This document shows positions 17,229 through 25,508 of a DNA stretch of 64,000 nucleotides, in pieces. The DNA comes from Chryseobacterium sp. ON_d1 (lineage in GTDB: Bacteria > Bacteroidota > Bacteroidia > Flavobacteriales > Weeksellaceae): NCBI RefSeq assembly GCF_006829085.1, contig NZ_BJTC01000011.1, positions 1 through 64,000 on the forward strand. Reading direction: 5' to 3'. The notes below the pieces were generated by a model. It saw nothing but the letters and a program-made list of their open reading frames with translations. It made no database searches and was not told where the DNA came from. The stretch's first letter is position 1. Every line of letters begins with the position of its first letter. Both the position numbers and the translations under genes were made by a program.

Positions 17229-18161
17229 ATGAAACAAATTTTCTATTTTATTTTATTAATCGCAGGTTTTTCCTCAATACATTCCTGCAAGAGTTTATTA
17301 GATGAAGATGGAAACCCGTTGCTGGATCTTAACAATACAGGAGGTTTAAGCGGGCCAAGAGCATTATACAGAGAAATTACAGATAAAGATACTATTGCAG
17401 AATATCGCTACAGCGGACTTCTTGTGACTAAAGTAATTACAGACAGTGCCTCAATCACAGATATCATGTACAGTGGTGATAAAATCAGCCAGATCAACTT
17501 TAACGGTTTCCTTGATCTTGACGGAAACGGAAAGCTGGATAAAGACAGTGTTTCATACACACAATTATTCTCTTATGCAAACAATAACAAACTTCAGTCA
17601 ATTTCTGAAAACCGTTCGATTTTCAGAAGACCTCCTCCTATAATTCCTGGAAATCCTCCTGGACCACAGACATTACTGAAAAAAGAGAAGAGCCTTTATG
17701 CTATCAAGTACAGCACTTCTACGGGGAAACTGGATTCTATCATTATGAAGAACGGACCGGACGTTCCGGGAGCTCCTCTTAATTTTACAGATTATTCTAA
17801 AACAGCTTATACTTATGTAGGAGATAATGTATCAAAAGTAGTAAGATACTACGGGACAATGTCAGGAGGAGCATTCGGTACTGTTACAGGAAAATACAGC
17901 TATGAATATTATGCCTATGATGAGCAGGTAAGTCCATTCACATTATTGCCGCACGTATATAAGATTTCAAGATTATTATCTACAGTGATCAATGATAAAG
18001 AAAGTCTTATCTTATCTCCAAACAATCCTAAGAGATGGTCAGTAACAGATCTTACGCCTCCAATTCCAACACCAATTGTGAAGAGTACCAATTACGTTTA
18101 TGATCCTCAGACATACATGACAAAAGGATATGGGGTTAACTATATTTACAAGCCACAATAA
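17229..18161 (+). CDS. Lipoprotein, paralogue of the preceding gene
   Basis: This 310-residue protein has lipobox SSIHSC followed by KSLLDEDGNP. It contains an acidic, Asp/Asn-rich segment (LDLDGNGKLDKDS), which could bind calcium but is not a clean EF-hand. It shares with the preceding gene the TYVGDNVSKVVRYYG-type beta repeats and the C-terminal SPFTLLPHVY...LSPNNP signature, so the pair is a tandem duplication. It is predicted to be envelope-anchored; function is unknown. A strong terminator follows. Confidence 0.75.
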   Translation: MKQIFYFILLIAGFSSIHSCKSLLDEDGNPLLDLNNTGGLSGPRALYREITDKDTIAEYRYSGLLVTKVITDSASITDIMYSGDKISQINFNGFLDLDGNGKLDKDSVSYTQLFSYANNNKLQSISENRSIFRRPPPIIPGNPPGPQTLLKKEKSLYAIKYSTSTGKLDSIIMKNGPDVPGAPLNFTDYSKTAYTYVGDNVSKVVRYYGTMSGGAFGTVTGKYSYEYYAYDEQVSPFTLLPHVYKISRLLSTVINDKESLILSPNNPKRWSVTDLTPPIPTPIVKSTNYVYDPQTYMTKGYGVNYIYKPQ

Positions 18162-18182
18162 AAAATTTTTTTAATAATATTC

Positions 18183-18210
18183 AAACTCAATCTTTCCTAA
18201 GATTGAGTTT
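18183..18210 (+). terminator. Terminator of the second YD-like lipoprotein
   Basis: A 12-bp perfect stem (AAACTCAATCTT/AAGATTGAGTTT), a 4-base loop and a T-tract lie 21 bases past the stop codon. Confidence 0.92.
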
Positions 18211-18227
18211 TTTTGTTTTTTATCTCT

Positions 18228-18235
18228 TAATTTTG
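18228..18235 (+). promoter_or_regulatory. -7 promoter element of pth
   Basis: TAATTTTG is a perfect TAnnTTTG, 13 bases before the pth ATG, just after the T-tract of the previous terminator. The pth leader would be only about 8 bases. Confidence 0.55.
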
Positions 18236-18248
18236 CAAAAAATTTCTG

Positions 18249-18812
18249 ATGAAATATTTAATCGTAGGGCTTGGTAATAAAGGCTCAGAATATGAAAATA
18301 CACGGCATAATATAGGCTTTAAAGTAGCGGAGAAAATAGCTGAAACGCTTGAGGTATCATTCAATACCTCCAATTTTGGCTGGCTTGCAGAAGGAAAGCA
18401 TAAAGGCAGAAAGGTTTTTATCCTTAAACCTGATACTTATATGAACCTTTCCGGTAATGCCGTGAAATACTGGATGCAGAAAGAAAATATTCCTTTGGAA
18501 AATGTACTGATCGTTACCGATGACCTGGCTCTTCCTTTCGGAACTTTAAGATTGAAAGGAAAAGGTTCCGATGCAGGGCACAACGGGCTTAAAAATATTA
18601 ATGAAGTACTGCAGACTCAAAATTACGCAAGACTGCGTTTCGGGATCTCTGCTGATTTTGCTGCCGGGCGACAGGTAGACTATGTATTGGGAACCTGGAA
18701 TGAAGAAGAAGCTGAAAAGCTTACCGAAAGAATTGAAACCTTTTCCAAGGCCGCTCTTTCTTTCGTTTTTGCAGGGTTGAATAATACGATGTCTGCTTTT
18801 AACGGGAAATAA
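18249..18812 (+). CDS. pth: Peptidyl-tRNA hydrolase
   Basis: This 187-residue cytoplasmic enzyme cleaves peptidyl-tRNAs dropped by stalled ribosomes so the tRNA can be reused. All hallmark positions are visible: Asn10 in GLGNKGSEY, the catalytic His20 in NTRHNIGF, the Met/Asn motif TYMNLSG near residue 65, TDDLALPFG near residue 90, and GHNGLKN near residue 110. Length is normal. It has its own -7 element and a hairpin downstream. Confidence 0.97.
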   Translation: MKYLIVGLGNKGSEYENTRHNIGFKVAEKIAETLEVSFNTSNFGWLAEGKHKGRKVFILKPDTYMNLSGNAVKYWMQKENIPLENVLIVTDDLALPFGTLRLKGKGSDAGHNGLKNINEVLQTQNYARLRFGISADFAAGRQVDYVLGTWNEEEAEKLTERIETFSKAALSFVFAGLNNTMSAFNGK

Positions 18813-18864
18813 TTCGTAATTGGAATCAAGAGGATCTAAAATATAATAATATTTATTTAAAAGA

Positions 18865-18892
18865 ATGACTACCTCAAAAAAGAGGTAGTCAT
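18865..18892. terminator. Hairpin between pth and the decayed cassette patch
   Basis: A perfect 11-bp stem (ATGACTACCTC/GAGGTAGTCAT) surrounds a 6-base A loop. The plus-strand 3' side is not T-rich, while the minus-strand side reads TCTTTT. It may terminate both pth and the minus-strand ORF at 19071. Confidence 0.6.
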
Positions 18893-18927
18893 CTATAATC
18901 ATTTTAAGAGTGATTTATTAGCTAAAT

Positions 18928-19014
18928 CTATACTGGATTATCCAAAATCTTAGGGATAAATTCTTCTGATTTAGAAATTTCAATTTTTTCCACTTTGCCA
19001 AAATGTTTGCCTTT
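18928..19014 (-). pseudogene. Short coding remnant, decayed
   Basis: One minus-strand frame from 19014 to a TAG at 18928 reads protein-like: it includes GKHFGKVEKIEISKSEEF and ends KILDNPV. It is preceded in frame by TGA at 19015-19017, and a neighbouring frame continues upstream for a few codons before another stop. No start codon is evident. I read it as the tail of a gene that has lost its 5' part. Its neighbourhood, next to another frameshifted fragment and an orphan ORF, suggests cassette debris. It could also be chance, because it is short. Confidence 0.35.
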
Positions 19015-19070
19015 TCAAATCATTTATAATATATTATTTTGCTAAGCTTGTGAATTTTTTATAAGCTTTT

Positions 19071-19415
19071 TCATATATAATGGAGATTGGGTTTTCCAAA
19101 GGGTTCTCCCATTATTTGAAGAGTATTTTTTGCCATTTCTCTCACTTTATTCCACTCTGAATTTGAAAAGTCATCCAAATCTACATTTCTTAAACACCAT
19201 TGTACTTTATTATTCAAACGTAAAATCGAAGCTATTGAAGCATTGGAAAATTGATTACTTTCTATAAGAGCAGGTAATAATAAAAAAGCATTTTCAAAAG
19301 TTGATGTGACCTCATCTGGGACATCTGCGAAATCGGGCAAGTATTTTTCCTGTTCCTCTAACGATGAGGCCAGTAATTTTAAACTTTCTGTTATCTTTTT
19401 ATATTGATGTATCAT
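19071..19415 (-). CDS. Orphan 114-aa protein, candidate immunity protein
   Basis: This intact 114-residue ORF is predicted to be helical, with acidic character (LASSLEEQEKYL, FADVPDEV, NVDLDDFSNSEW) and no signal peptide. I do not recognise a named family. It starts 10 bases after the stop codon of a degenerate fragment whose C-terminus looks like an Rhs-type toxin tail, and a second coding remnant lies downstream. Size, charge and position are those of immunity proteins in polymorphic toxin cassettes. That role is inferred from context only. Confidence 0.55.
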   Translation of the reverse strand: MIHQYKKITESLKLLASSLEEQEKYLPDFADVPDEVTSTFENAFLLLPALIESNQFSNASIASILRLNNKVQWCLRNVDLDDFSNSEWNKVREMAKNTLQIMGEPFGKPNLHYI

Positions 19416-19425
19416 AATTATGGAT

Positions 19426-19715
19426 TTATGGTGTTATTACAGGGTTTCTATTTCCTCCTGATAGTGCTTTCCAATATGGCTTACCATTAAAGTGCCTCGG
19501 AGCACCAGGATGATATTGTATCATTTTATCTGTAACATCAGTGCTTTTCGAATTCATTTCACGAAGCATCCAACCATTTGCTCATTCATACATTGTATTC
19601 TAAAAAGCTCATCAGTATTCTCATCATTATCTCCAATTAGGTAATCGCAATATATATAATTAATCTCCATTAATTTAAACCAAATCTCTTTGAAATATAT
19701 TGTTGATTTTACCAT
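19426..19715 (-). pseudogene. Frameshifted remnant with toxin-tail-like C-terminus
   Basis: Two overlapping minus-strand frames each read as protein. Frame 1 starts at ATG 19715 (MVKSTIYFKEIWFKLMEI...) and ends at TGA 19554. Frame 2 carries on from 19575 as GWMLREMNSKSTDVTD...QYHPGAPRHFNGKPYWKALS and ends at TAA 19426. Restoring one A in the AAA run at about 19577-19579 would join them into a 96-residue protein (...CMNEQ-N-GWMLREM...). The HPG..RHFNGKPYWK tail resembles Rhs/polymorphic toxin C-termini as I remember them. Alternatively these are fragments of two genes, an immunity gene and a toxin tip. Confidence 0.5.
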
Positions 19716-19772
19716 TTTAATGCATTTTATGGTTTACTATTCACTTGTTTTATAATGAAATTCAATAAAATA

Positions 19773-19797
19773 AATGCCATCGAATTTCGATGGCATT
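19773..19797 (-). terminator. Terminator downstream of the first carbonic anhydrase
   Basis: The inverted repeat AATGCCATCGAA/TTCGATGGCATT around a central T has a T-rich minus-strand tail (TATTTTATTG). It is about 40 bases past the carbonic anhydrase stop codon. Confidence 0.8.
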
Positions 19798-19834
19798 CCT
19801 GTAAATTATAATTGAAATGTAATGAATTTAAATC

Positions 19835-20470
19835 TTATAACCACGTTACAGCACCTGTTTCAACATCGTAGTTGGCGCCAACGATTTTAATTTTACCTTC
19901 AGCTTCAAGATTTTTAAGGGTTGAACTTTGCTTACGGATATCTTCAATCGCGCTTCTTACATTTTGCTGATTAAGCCTTTCAAGAAGAGAGCTGTTACTG
20001 GATGAACGCTCTTCATTCTCTTCGATAATTTCATTGATAATAGGATTGAAGTGATTGATAAGATGGTTCAGGTTATCCATTCCCAGGCCTTCAATTTTTG
20101 CAGCGTCAAGACCTCCTTTCAATGCCCCGCACTTGGTGTGTCCTAATACGACAATGAGCTTAGAACCGGCAACATTACACCCAAATTCCATAGATCCCAG
20201 AATGTCCTGATTCACAAAGTTACCGGCAATTCTGATACTGAAAATATCTCCAAGCCCCTGGTCAAAGATAAGCTCTGCGGAAGTACGGCTGTCGATACAG
20301 CTTAAAACAACGGCAAAAGGCCATTGTCCTTCACGCGTAGCATTTACCTGTTCAAGAAGGTCTCTGTTTGCTTTAAGGTTATTGACAAACCTCTGGTTTC
20401 CTTCTTTTAAGAATTCTAATGCTTTTTCAGGAGTAATTGTAGATTGGGTTTCGTATGTATGTGCTTTCAT
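19835..20470 (-). CDS. Beta-carbonic anhydrase (SulP-linked copy)
   Basis: This 211-residue zinc enzyme interconverts CO2 and bicarbonate. Visible ligands are Cys58 in SCIDSR, with the Asp60/Arg62 dyad, and His111 and Cys114 in GHTKCGALKGG. The start at 20470 (MKAHTYE) is preferred. An upstream in-frame start at 20569 would overlap the SulP gene and cover a perfect -7 element. Position directly behind a SulP anion transporter suggests the two handle bicarbonate together, as in other bacteria where these genes are adjacent or fused. The paralogue at 22581 has distinct flanking residues and is not a recent copy. Confidence 0.93.
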   Translation of the reverse strand: MKAHTYETQSTITPEKALEFLKEGNQRFVNNLKANRDLLEQVNATREGQWPFAVVLSCIDSRTSAELIFDQGLGDIFSIRIAGNFVNQDILGSMEFGCNVAGSKLIVVLGHTKCGALKGGLDAAKIEGLGMDNLNHLINHFNPIINEIIEENEERSSSNSSLLERLNQQNVRSAIEDIRKQSSTLKNLEAEGKIKIVGANYDVETGAVTWL

Positions 20471-20484
20471 ATTTTTATTGTTTT

Positions 20485-20492
20485 CAAATTTA
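20485..20492 (-). promoter_or_regulatory. -7 promoter element for the first carbonic anhydrase
   Basis: The minus strand reads TAAATTTG, 14 bases before the ATG at 20470. It supports that start and suggests the gene can be transcribed independently of sulP. Confidence 0.5.
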
Positions 20493-20525
20493 AAGTTAAA
20501 AAAATTAATTAATTGAGGGATGAGA

Positions 20526-22118
20526 TTACATTGCTCTTTTGTGAGTAACCAAAATATGGGAATCCTCACTTCTTTCGTAATCTCTGTATGAAGTTTTAAA
20601 GCCTAGCAGTTCAACATTGATATCCTGTTCCTTGGCGCGGATATTGGCAAAATCCTGGATCATTTCCAGTACATCTGTTGCGATGTATGAAGTGTTTCTT
20701 GCATCAATGATTACTGTAGAGCTTGGTTTTATGTTTTTAAGTGTTTTTTTAATGGCTGCCTTATTTAGAAAGGATACTTCTTCAGCCAGTTTGATATTGA
20801 TTCCATCTGCGTCATCCAGTCTCTCCCTGCTTAAGTAATATGCTCTTTTCATATTTCCCTGAAGAATATAGAATACTGAAATCGCCAGACCAATTCCAAC
20901 TCCCTTTAATAAATCTGTTGCGACTACTGCTACAACGGTTGCTACAAACGGAATAAACTGGAATTTTCCCAAATGCCAGAAATGTTTAAACGTAGCTGGC
21001 TTTGCCAATTTATATCCGACTAAAATTAATACCGCAGCTAATGTTGCCAATGGGATTAAATTTAAAACAACAGGAATAGACAGGACACAGATTAATAAAA
21101 ATACACCATGAATAATGGTAGACATCTTAGATGTAGCTCCTGCATTGGCATTGGCAGAACTTCTTACTACTACAGAAGTCATTGGCAGACCTCCAATAAA
21201 AGAACTTATAAGATTTCCTATTCCCTGGGCTTTAAGCTCGAGATTCGTATCTGTAATTCTTTTCTGTCTGTCCAGCCGGTCAGAAGCCTCTATACAAAGT
21301 AAAGTTTCAATAGAGGCAACAATAGCAATCGTTGCTCCTACGATCCATACTTTGGGATTGGTGAAACCATTAAGATCAGGAGTGGTAATCAGGTTTTTAA
21401 AATCATCCAGAGTCTGTGGAACCGGTAAGGAAACCAAATGCTGTGTCTGCACAGCCAGGGAGCTTCCGGACATTTTAAAGAGCTGATTCAAAAGGATACT
21501 TACTATAACCGCAACTAATGCGCCGGGAAGCATTTTCATTCTTTTCAGCACATGGATTTTGTCCCATGCGATAAGAATTGCCACAGATATTAAAGTAATA
21601 ACAATAGCCCCCGGATGGATGGCTTCCAGCAATTCTGTAAAATACCCGAAATTCAGTCCATTGTCAAAAATCGACTCGTGCCCTTCATAATCTTTATCAA
21701 ATCCTAGGGCATGCGGAATCTGTTTTAATATAATAATAATTCCTATGGCAGCAAGCATACCTTCAATAACGTTATTCGGGAAATAGTTGGAAATACTTCC
21801 AGCTCTTACAAACCCTAAAACCAATTGAATAAGCCCCGCAATAATCCCTGCACAAAGAAAGAGTTCAAATGCACCAAGATCTGTTATTGCTGTTAAAACG
21901 ATAGCTGTAAGGCCTGCTGCAGGTCCGGAAACAGATATATTTGAATTACTGATTGTTCCTACTACCAGGCCGCCTATGATACCGGAAATAATACCGGATA
22001 ACGGTGGAGCACCTGATGCTAAAGCAATTCCTAAACACAACGGAAGTGCTACTAAAAATACCACGAGTCCTGAAGGAAAATTTTCCTTGATTCCTCCTAT
22101 TAATGATGTCTTTTTCAT
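20526..22118 (-). CDS. SulP family anion transporter with STAS domain
   Basis: This 530-residue inner-membrane transporter has a hydrophobic core of roughly residues 15-410. It includes the family motifs GLVVFLVALPLCLGIALASGAP at the first helix, SVSGPAAGL near residue 65, and NLISSFIGGLPMTSVVVRSSANANAG near residue 310. A cytoplasmic STAS domain follows (STVIIDARNTSYIATDVLEMI). The family moves sulfate, bicarbonate or other anions. Flanking beta-carbonic anhydrases favour bicarbonate as substrate, which is inference. The C-terminus continues into a short YERSEDSHILVTHKRAM tail. Confidence 0.92.
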   Translation of the reverse strand: MKKTSLIGGIKENFPSGLVVFLVALPLCLGIALASGAPPLSGIISGIIGGLVVGTISNSNISVSGPAAGLTAIVLTAITDLGAFELFLCAGIIAGLIQLVLGFVRAGSISNYFPNNVIEGMLAAIGIIIILKQIPHALGFDKDYEGHESIFDNGLNFGYFTELLEAIHPGAIVITLISVAILIAWDKIHVLKRMKMLPGALVAVIVSILLNQLFKMSGSSLAVQTQHLVSLPVPQTLDDFKNLITTPDLNGFTNPKVWIVGATIAIVASIETLLCIEASDRLDRQKRITDTNLELKAQGIGNLISSFIGGLPMTSVVVRSSANANAGATSKMSTIIHGVFLLICVLSIPVVLNLIPLATLAAVLILVGYKLAKPATFKHFWHLGKFQFIPFVATVVAVVATDLLKGVGIGLAISVFYILQGNMKRAYYLSRERLDDADGINIKLAEEVSFLNKAAIKKTLKNIKPSSTVIIDARNTSYIATDVLEMIQDFANIRAKEQDINVELLGFKTSYRDYERSEDSHILVTHKRAM

Positions 22119-22259
22119 AATGTGAAGCTGTAAGGGATAACCGACTTATTGGTTGTAAATAAGTCAATTATAAAAAGTTGGAAAAATAATTTTATAATAC
22201 ATGCGTATCCGATATCAAAAATGATATGGAGTAGTATCAAAAAAATCTAACTATAGGGG

Positions 22260-22559
22260 TTACGCTTCCGGAGGAGGAGAAAATATAGTAAGTAGTGGTG
22301 AAAGATGAAAAGAATCATCAATCAGAACAAAAGACACGCCCTGAACATCAGGTTCGGAAAACTTCAGATAATCGAAAACATCCAAAGGTTTCGGAATTGT
22401 CTTTTCGTAAACAATAAATGAGGATGGGTGAGAGTGTGGTTCTTCTTCATTGATTATTATATTCGTTCTTGCAATATCCCAGCCCGCTACCGCAGCAATG
22501 CCTGGCAGCGCCGTAAAATTCAGAAAAAACGTTAATACAATAATACTCCAGAATTTCAT
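22260..22559 (-). CDS. Small secreted protein in the carbonic anhydrase cluster
   Basis: This 99-residue protein has an N-terminal hydrophobic signal (residues 1-23) followed by an acidic, histidine-containing stretch (NEEEPHSHPSS) and a proline-rich end (FSPPPEA). No family is recognised. It begins 21 bases after the second carbonic anhydrase and precedes sulP by ~140 bases, so it is probably co-transcribed with the anhydrase. The His and Glu cluster could bind metal, which is speculation. Confidence 0.6.
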   Translation of the reverse strand: MKFWSIIVLTFFLNFTALPGIAAVAGWDIARTNIIINEEEPHSHPSSFIVYEKTIPKPLDVFDYLKFSEPDVQGVSFVLIDDSFHLSPLLTIFSPPPEA

Positions 22560-22580
22560 TTTACATTCTTTTTAGAAAAA

Positions 22581-23249
22581 CTATTTGGTCTTTCTGCTCA
22601 TTACCCAATCAGAACTTGTAAGATTGTAGATCTTTTGGATGTCTTTTAAGATTTTCTCAAAATCAATTTCAAGATCAATGATTTTACCTGTTCTGAGGTC
22701 AAATACCCAGCCGTGTACAATAGGATACTCTTCTAAAATGTATCGTTCCTGTACGCAGGCCATTTTAATCACGTTGATGCATTGCTCCTGAACATTAAGT
22801 TCTACAAGTCTGTCATAACGTTTGTTTTCGTCCTCAATAGAATCCAGCTCAGCCTGATGCAGCCTGTAAACATCGCGGATGGTTCTCAGCCATGGATTCA
22901 GTAATCCTAGATCCTGAGGAGTCATCGCTGCTTTTACACCGCCACAATTGTAATGACCACAAACAATAATGTGTTTTACTTTCAAATGCTCTACAGCGTA
23001 TTGGATAACCGCTGTGGAACTCATGTCTAAAGTATTGACCACATTGGCTATGTTTCTGTAGACAAAGACTTCTCCAGGTTTTGCTCCCATCAGTTCCTCT
23101 GCGGTAGCTCTGCTGTCTGAACATCCGATGTAGAGGTATTCAGGATGCTGAGTTTTTGCAAGTTCATGGAAGAAATTCGGATCTTCAGCTACTTTGGACT
23201 CTACCCATTTTTTGTTGTTTTCGAAAATAACCTCGTACGATGGTGACAT
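22581..23249 (-). CDS. Beta-carbonic anhydrase (second copy)
   Basis: This 222-residue zinc enzyme has ligands Cys43 in IGCSDSRA (with Asp45/Arg47), His99 and Cys102 in CGHYNCGGVKAA. The GEVFVYRNIAN segment and length fit the plant/E. coli Can-type clade. It is cytoplasmic, with no signal peptide. It heads a minus-strand cluster with the 99-aa secreted protein, SulP and the first carbonic anhydrase, which together look like an inorganic-carbon supply set. Confidence 0.95.
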   Translation of the reverse strand: MSPSYEVIFENNKKWVESKVAEDPNFFHELAKTQHPEYLYIGCSDSRATAEELMGAKPGEVFVYRNIANVVNTLDMSSTAVIQYAVEHLKVKHIIVCGHYNCGGVKAAMTPQDLGLLNPWLRTIRDVYRLHQAELDSIEDENKRYDRLVELNVQEQCINVIKMACVQERYILEEYPIVHGWVFDLRTGKIIDLEIDFEKILKDIQKIYNLTSSDWVMSRKTK

Positions 23250-23636
23250 AATTCTAAATTTTTTGAAGTTTATAATTATTTATTTCGTTTAAATTATTTT
23301 CAAATTCAATAGACTAAATCAATAATTATACAAAAATATAATTTTTGTTAAAGAATCAATCACTTTTAACAAAGTTTAATATTAAAATATGCTTAAAATC
23401 ATATCTGATATCCCGATATGTTTCGTATTACAGCCAATGAAGTCTATCTGGTAATCCAAACGTTTAAAAACTAGGATAAAATTACGAAGTATAAATCAAA
23501 ATTTGTGATTTGTGGATTAAAATATTTTTAATTATTTATTGGGTCGGAATTGTCACTGTCAAATAGCTAATAAAAATGACTTCACAGGTATCAAAAAAAA
23601 TAAATAACTTGAAGCTTTGATTAATTGATCAACCTG
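23250..23636. promoter_or_regulatory. Divergent gap: carbonic anhydrase promoter region
   Basis: This 387-base AT-rich gap holds no gene. On the minus strand CAAAAATA at 23331-23338 reads TATTTTTG, a perfect -7 element about 82 bases before the carbonic anhydrase start. For the plus-strand AraC-type gene no clear -7 is seen. A partial palindrome (ATATC...GATAT) at about 23400-23420 is too weak to call an operator. Confidence 0.4.
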
Positions 23637-24761
23637 ATGTCTGATTTTAGTCTGCAATCTTTACCATCGGTATATTATCTGGCAGGAGTTTTTATTGCCT
23701 GTTTCTCTTCATTTCTGATTGTCGGGAAACGTAAAAAGGGAATGGCTGATTATGTATTGGCAGCGTGGTTCCTGATTATAGGAATACATCTTATTTTATT
23801 TGTTTTACTTTTTTCAGGATACTATGTGAGGTTTCCTTATTTTCTGGGATACGAAGTTATCTTTCCTTTTATTCATGGGCCAATGTTGTATTGGTATGTT
23901 CTGTGTGTTACAGGAAAAGGACCGGACAAAAAGACGTGGTGGCTGCATTTTATTCCTGTTTTAATAGTCTGTTTATTATTGCTGAAACTGTTGATGCTAA
24001 GTCCCTGGGAGAGGCTTGCTGTTTATCAGAGCGGAGGAAGACAGTACGAGTTGATCAGCCGACTGCTCAAATATATGATGATTTTATCAGGAGTAGTCTA
24101 TGTTGTTTTAAGTCTTGTTGTGGTTAGAAAATATACGAAAGAAATTTCTGATCAATATTCCAATACTGAGAAGATTAACCTTAGCTGGTTGTATTATCTT
24201 ATTACCGGAATAGCCTTGATATGGGTTGCTGTAATGATTAGAAATGATATTCTTATTTTTTTCATCGTAGTCCTGTTTATCATCGCAGCTGCTTATTTTG
24301 GAATCAGCCGTGTCGGGATTCTGGATTTAGCTGCGGAATTTACTGTACATGAAAAAGAAGCTGATGAAGCAATGGTGAAGTATCAGAAAAGTTCACCCGG
24401 AGAGGATGCTATAAAGATCATTTATAAGAAACTTACAGATAAGATGGAAAAAGAAAAGCTTTATAAAGACCCGGAACTGAATCTGAACCATACTGCATTA
24501 CTTCTGGACATTCATCCAAACATCCTGTCCCAGATGATTAATTCAATGGAGAACAAAAACTTTTATGATTATATTAACCGTCAGAGGATTGAAGAATTTA
24601 AAAGGATAGCTATGCTTCCTGAAAATGAAAAGTTCACCATTCTTTCATTGGCATTTGAGAGTGGCTTTAATTCGAAAACCTCATTTAACAGGAATTTTAA
24701 AAAATATATGAACTGCTCCCCAAGAGAATTTCTGAAAAGCCGGAACATACAAATAGAATAG
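23637..24761 (+). CDS. Membrane-anchored AraC-family transcriptional regulator
   Basis: This protein has about 374 residues counting from MSDFSLQ; an in-frame TTG at 23625 is an alternative. The N-terminal ~230 residues form several transmembrane segments (for example YYLAGVFIACFSSFLIVG, ILIFFIVVLFIIAAAYFG). The C-terminal ~100 residues are an AraC/XylS double helix-turn-helix (LLDIHPNILSQMIN, YINRQRIEEFKRIA, ILSLAFESGFNSKTSFNRNFKKYMNCSPREF). Such Bacteroidota regulators sense signals at the membrane and bind DNA directly. The next plus-strand gene is the likeliest target. The signal is unknown. Confidence 0.88.
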   Translation: MSDFSLQSLPSVYYLAGVFIACFSSFLIVGKRKKGMADYVLAAWFLIIGIHLILFVLLFSGYYVRFPYFLGYEVIFPFIHGPMLYWYVLCVTGKGPDKKTWWLHFIPVLIVCLLLLKLLMLSPWERLAVYQSGGRQYELISRLLKYMMILSGVVYVVLSLVVVRKYTKEISDQYSNTEKINLSWLYYLITGIALIWVAVMIRNDILIFFIVVLFIIAAAYFGISRVGILDLAAEFTVHEKEADEAMVKYQKSSPGEDAIKIIYKKLTDKMEKEKLYKDPELNLNHTALLLDIHPNILSQMINSMENKNFYDYINRQRIEEFKRIAMLPENEKFTILSLAFESGFNSKTSFNRNFKKYMNCSPREFLKSRNIQIE

Positions 24762-24896
24762 CTGATTCCCGTTATTTTTAATGGCTTTTATTGCATGAGG
24801 TTTATTTTTAATGAGTTACAAATAGGTTCCGCCTTTCATTTTGGAACAATTGAAGCTTTTGTAATTCTCATTTTTACAGAAATTTAAATTGAGAAT

Positions 24897-25508
24897 ATGA
24901 AAAAATTACTGTTTGTAATAATGTGTGTTTTGGCATTGCTTATCGGAATATATCCTGTTATTTATGTTTTCGTTGAACATCAGCATACTTTTTTGGGATC
25001 CAAATCCCCTGAAGTTCTTCATGACAATATCTGGAAAACGGCATTTTTTGCACATATTACTTTCGGTGGACTCGCATTGTTGATTGGCTGGCGTCAGTTT
25101 GGAAATTCTTTTAGGATTAAACACCTGAGAATACATAGGATTATTGGACATCTTTATATGATATCTGTAGTTATCAGCTCCATATCTGCAATTTATATGG
25201 GCTTTTATGCAAATGGAGGACTGATTTCAGCCGCGGGATTCATTTGTTTAGGAGTGACATGGCTTATCACAACGCTTGTATCCATTGTCAAGATTAGAAA
25301 GAGAAATATTATTCAGCATCAGCAGCTGATGACTTACAGTTATGCCTGTACTTTCGCTGCTGTAACTCTGAGAATATGGTACCCTTTACTTAAAAATATA
25401 ACACAGGATCCTGTTAATTCTTATATTGCTGTGGCATGGCTCTGCTGGGTTCCCAATGTGCTGTTGGCCTATTGGATTAACAGAAATCAGCATCTGCCTG
25501 AGGCTTAA
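24897..25508 (+). CDS. DUF2306-like four-to-six-helix membrane protein
   Basis: This 203-residue integral membrane protein has hydrophobic helices throughout and conserved-looking histidines near helix ends (FFAHITFGGLALLIGW, LRIHRIIGHLYMIS, HQQLMTYSYACTF). This matches the DUF2306 pattern, where the histidines suggest haem or metal binding. It follows the AraC-type regulator by 135 bases and may be its target. Its stop codon directly abuts that of the convergent phosphoethanolamine transferase gene, with no terminator between. Confidence 0.75.
   Translation: MKKLLFVIMCVLALLIGIYPVIYVFVEHQHTFLGSKSPEVLHDNIWKTAFFAHITFGGLALLIGWRQFGNSFRIKHLRIHRIIGHLYMISVVISSISAIYMGFYANGGLISAAGFICLGVTWLITTLVSIVKIRKRNIIQHQQLMTYSYACTFAAVTLRIWYPLLKNITQDPVNSYIAVAWLCWVPNVLLAYWINRNQHLPEA

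Noticed and set aside
20471..20569. Longer N-terminus for the first carbonic anhydrase
   Set aside because: It would overlap the SulP gene by 44 bases, encodes no conserved residues and covers a perfect -7 element. The start at 20470 fits family length.
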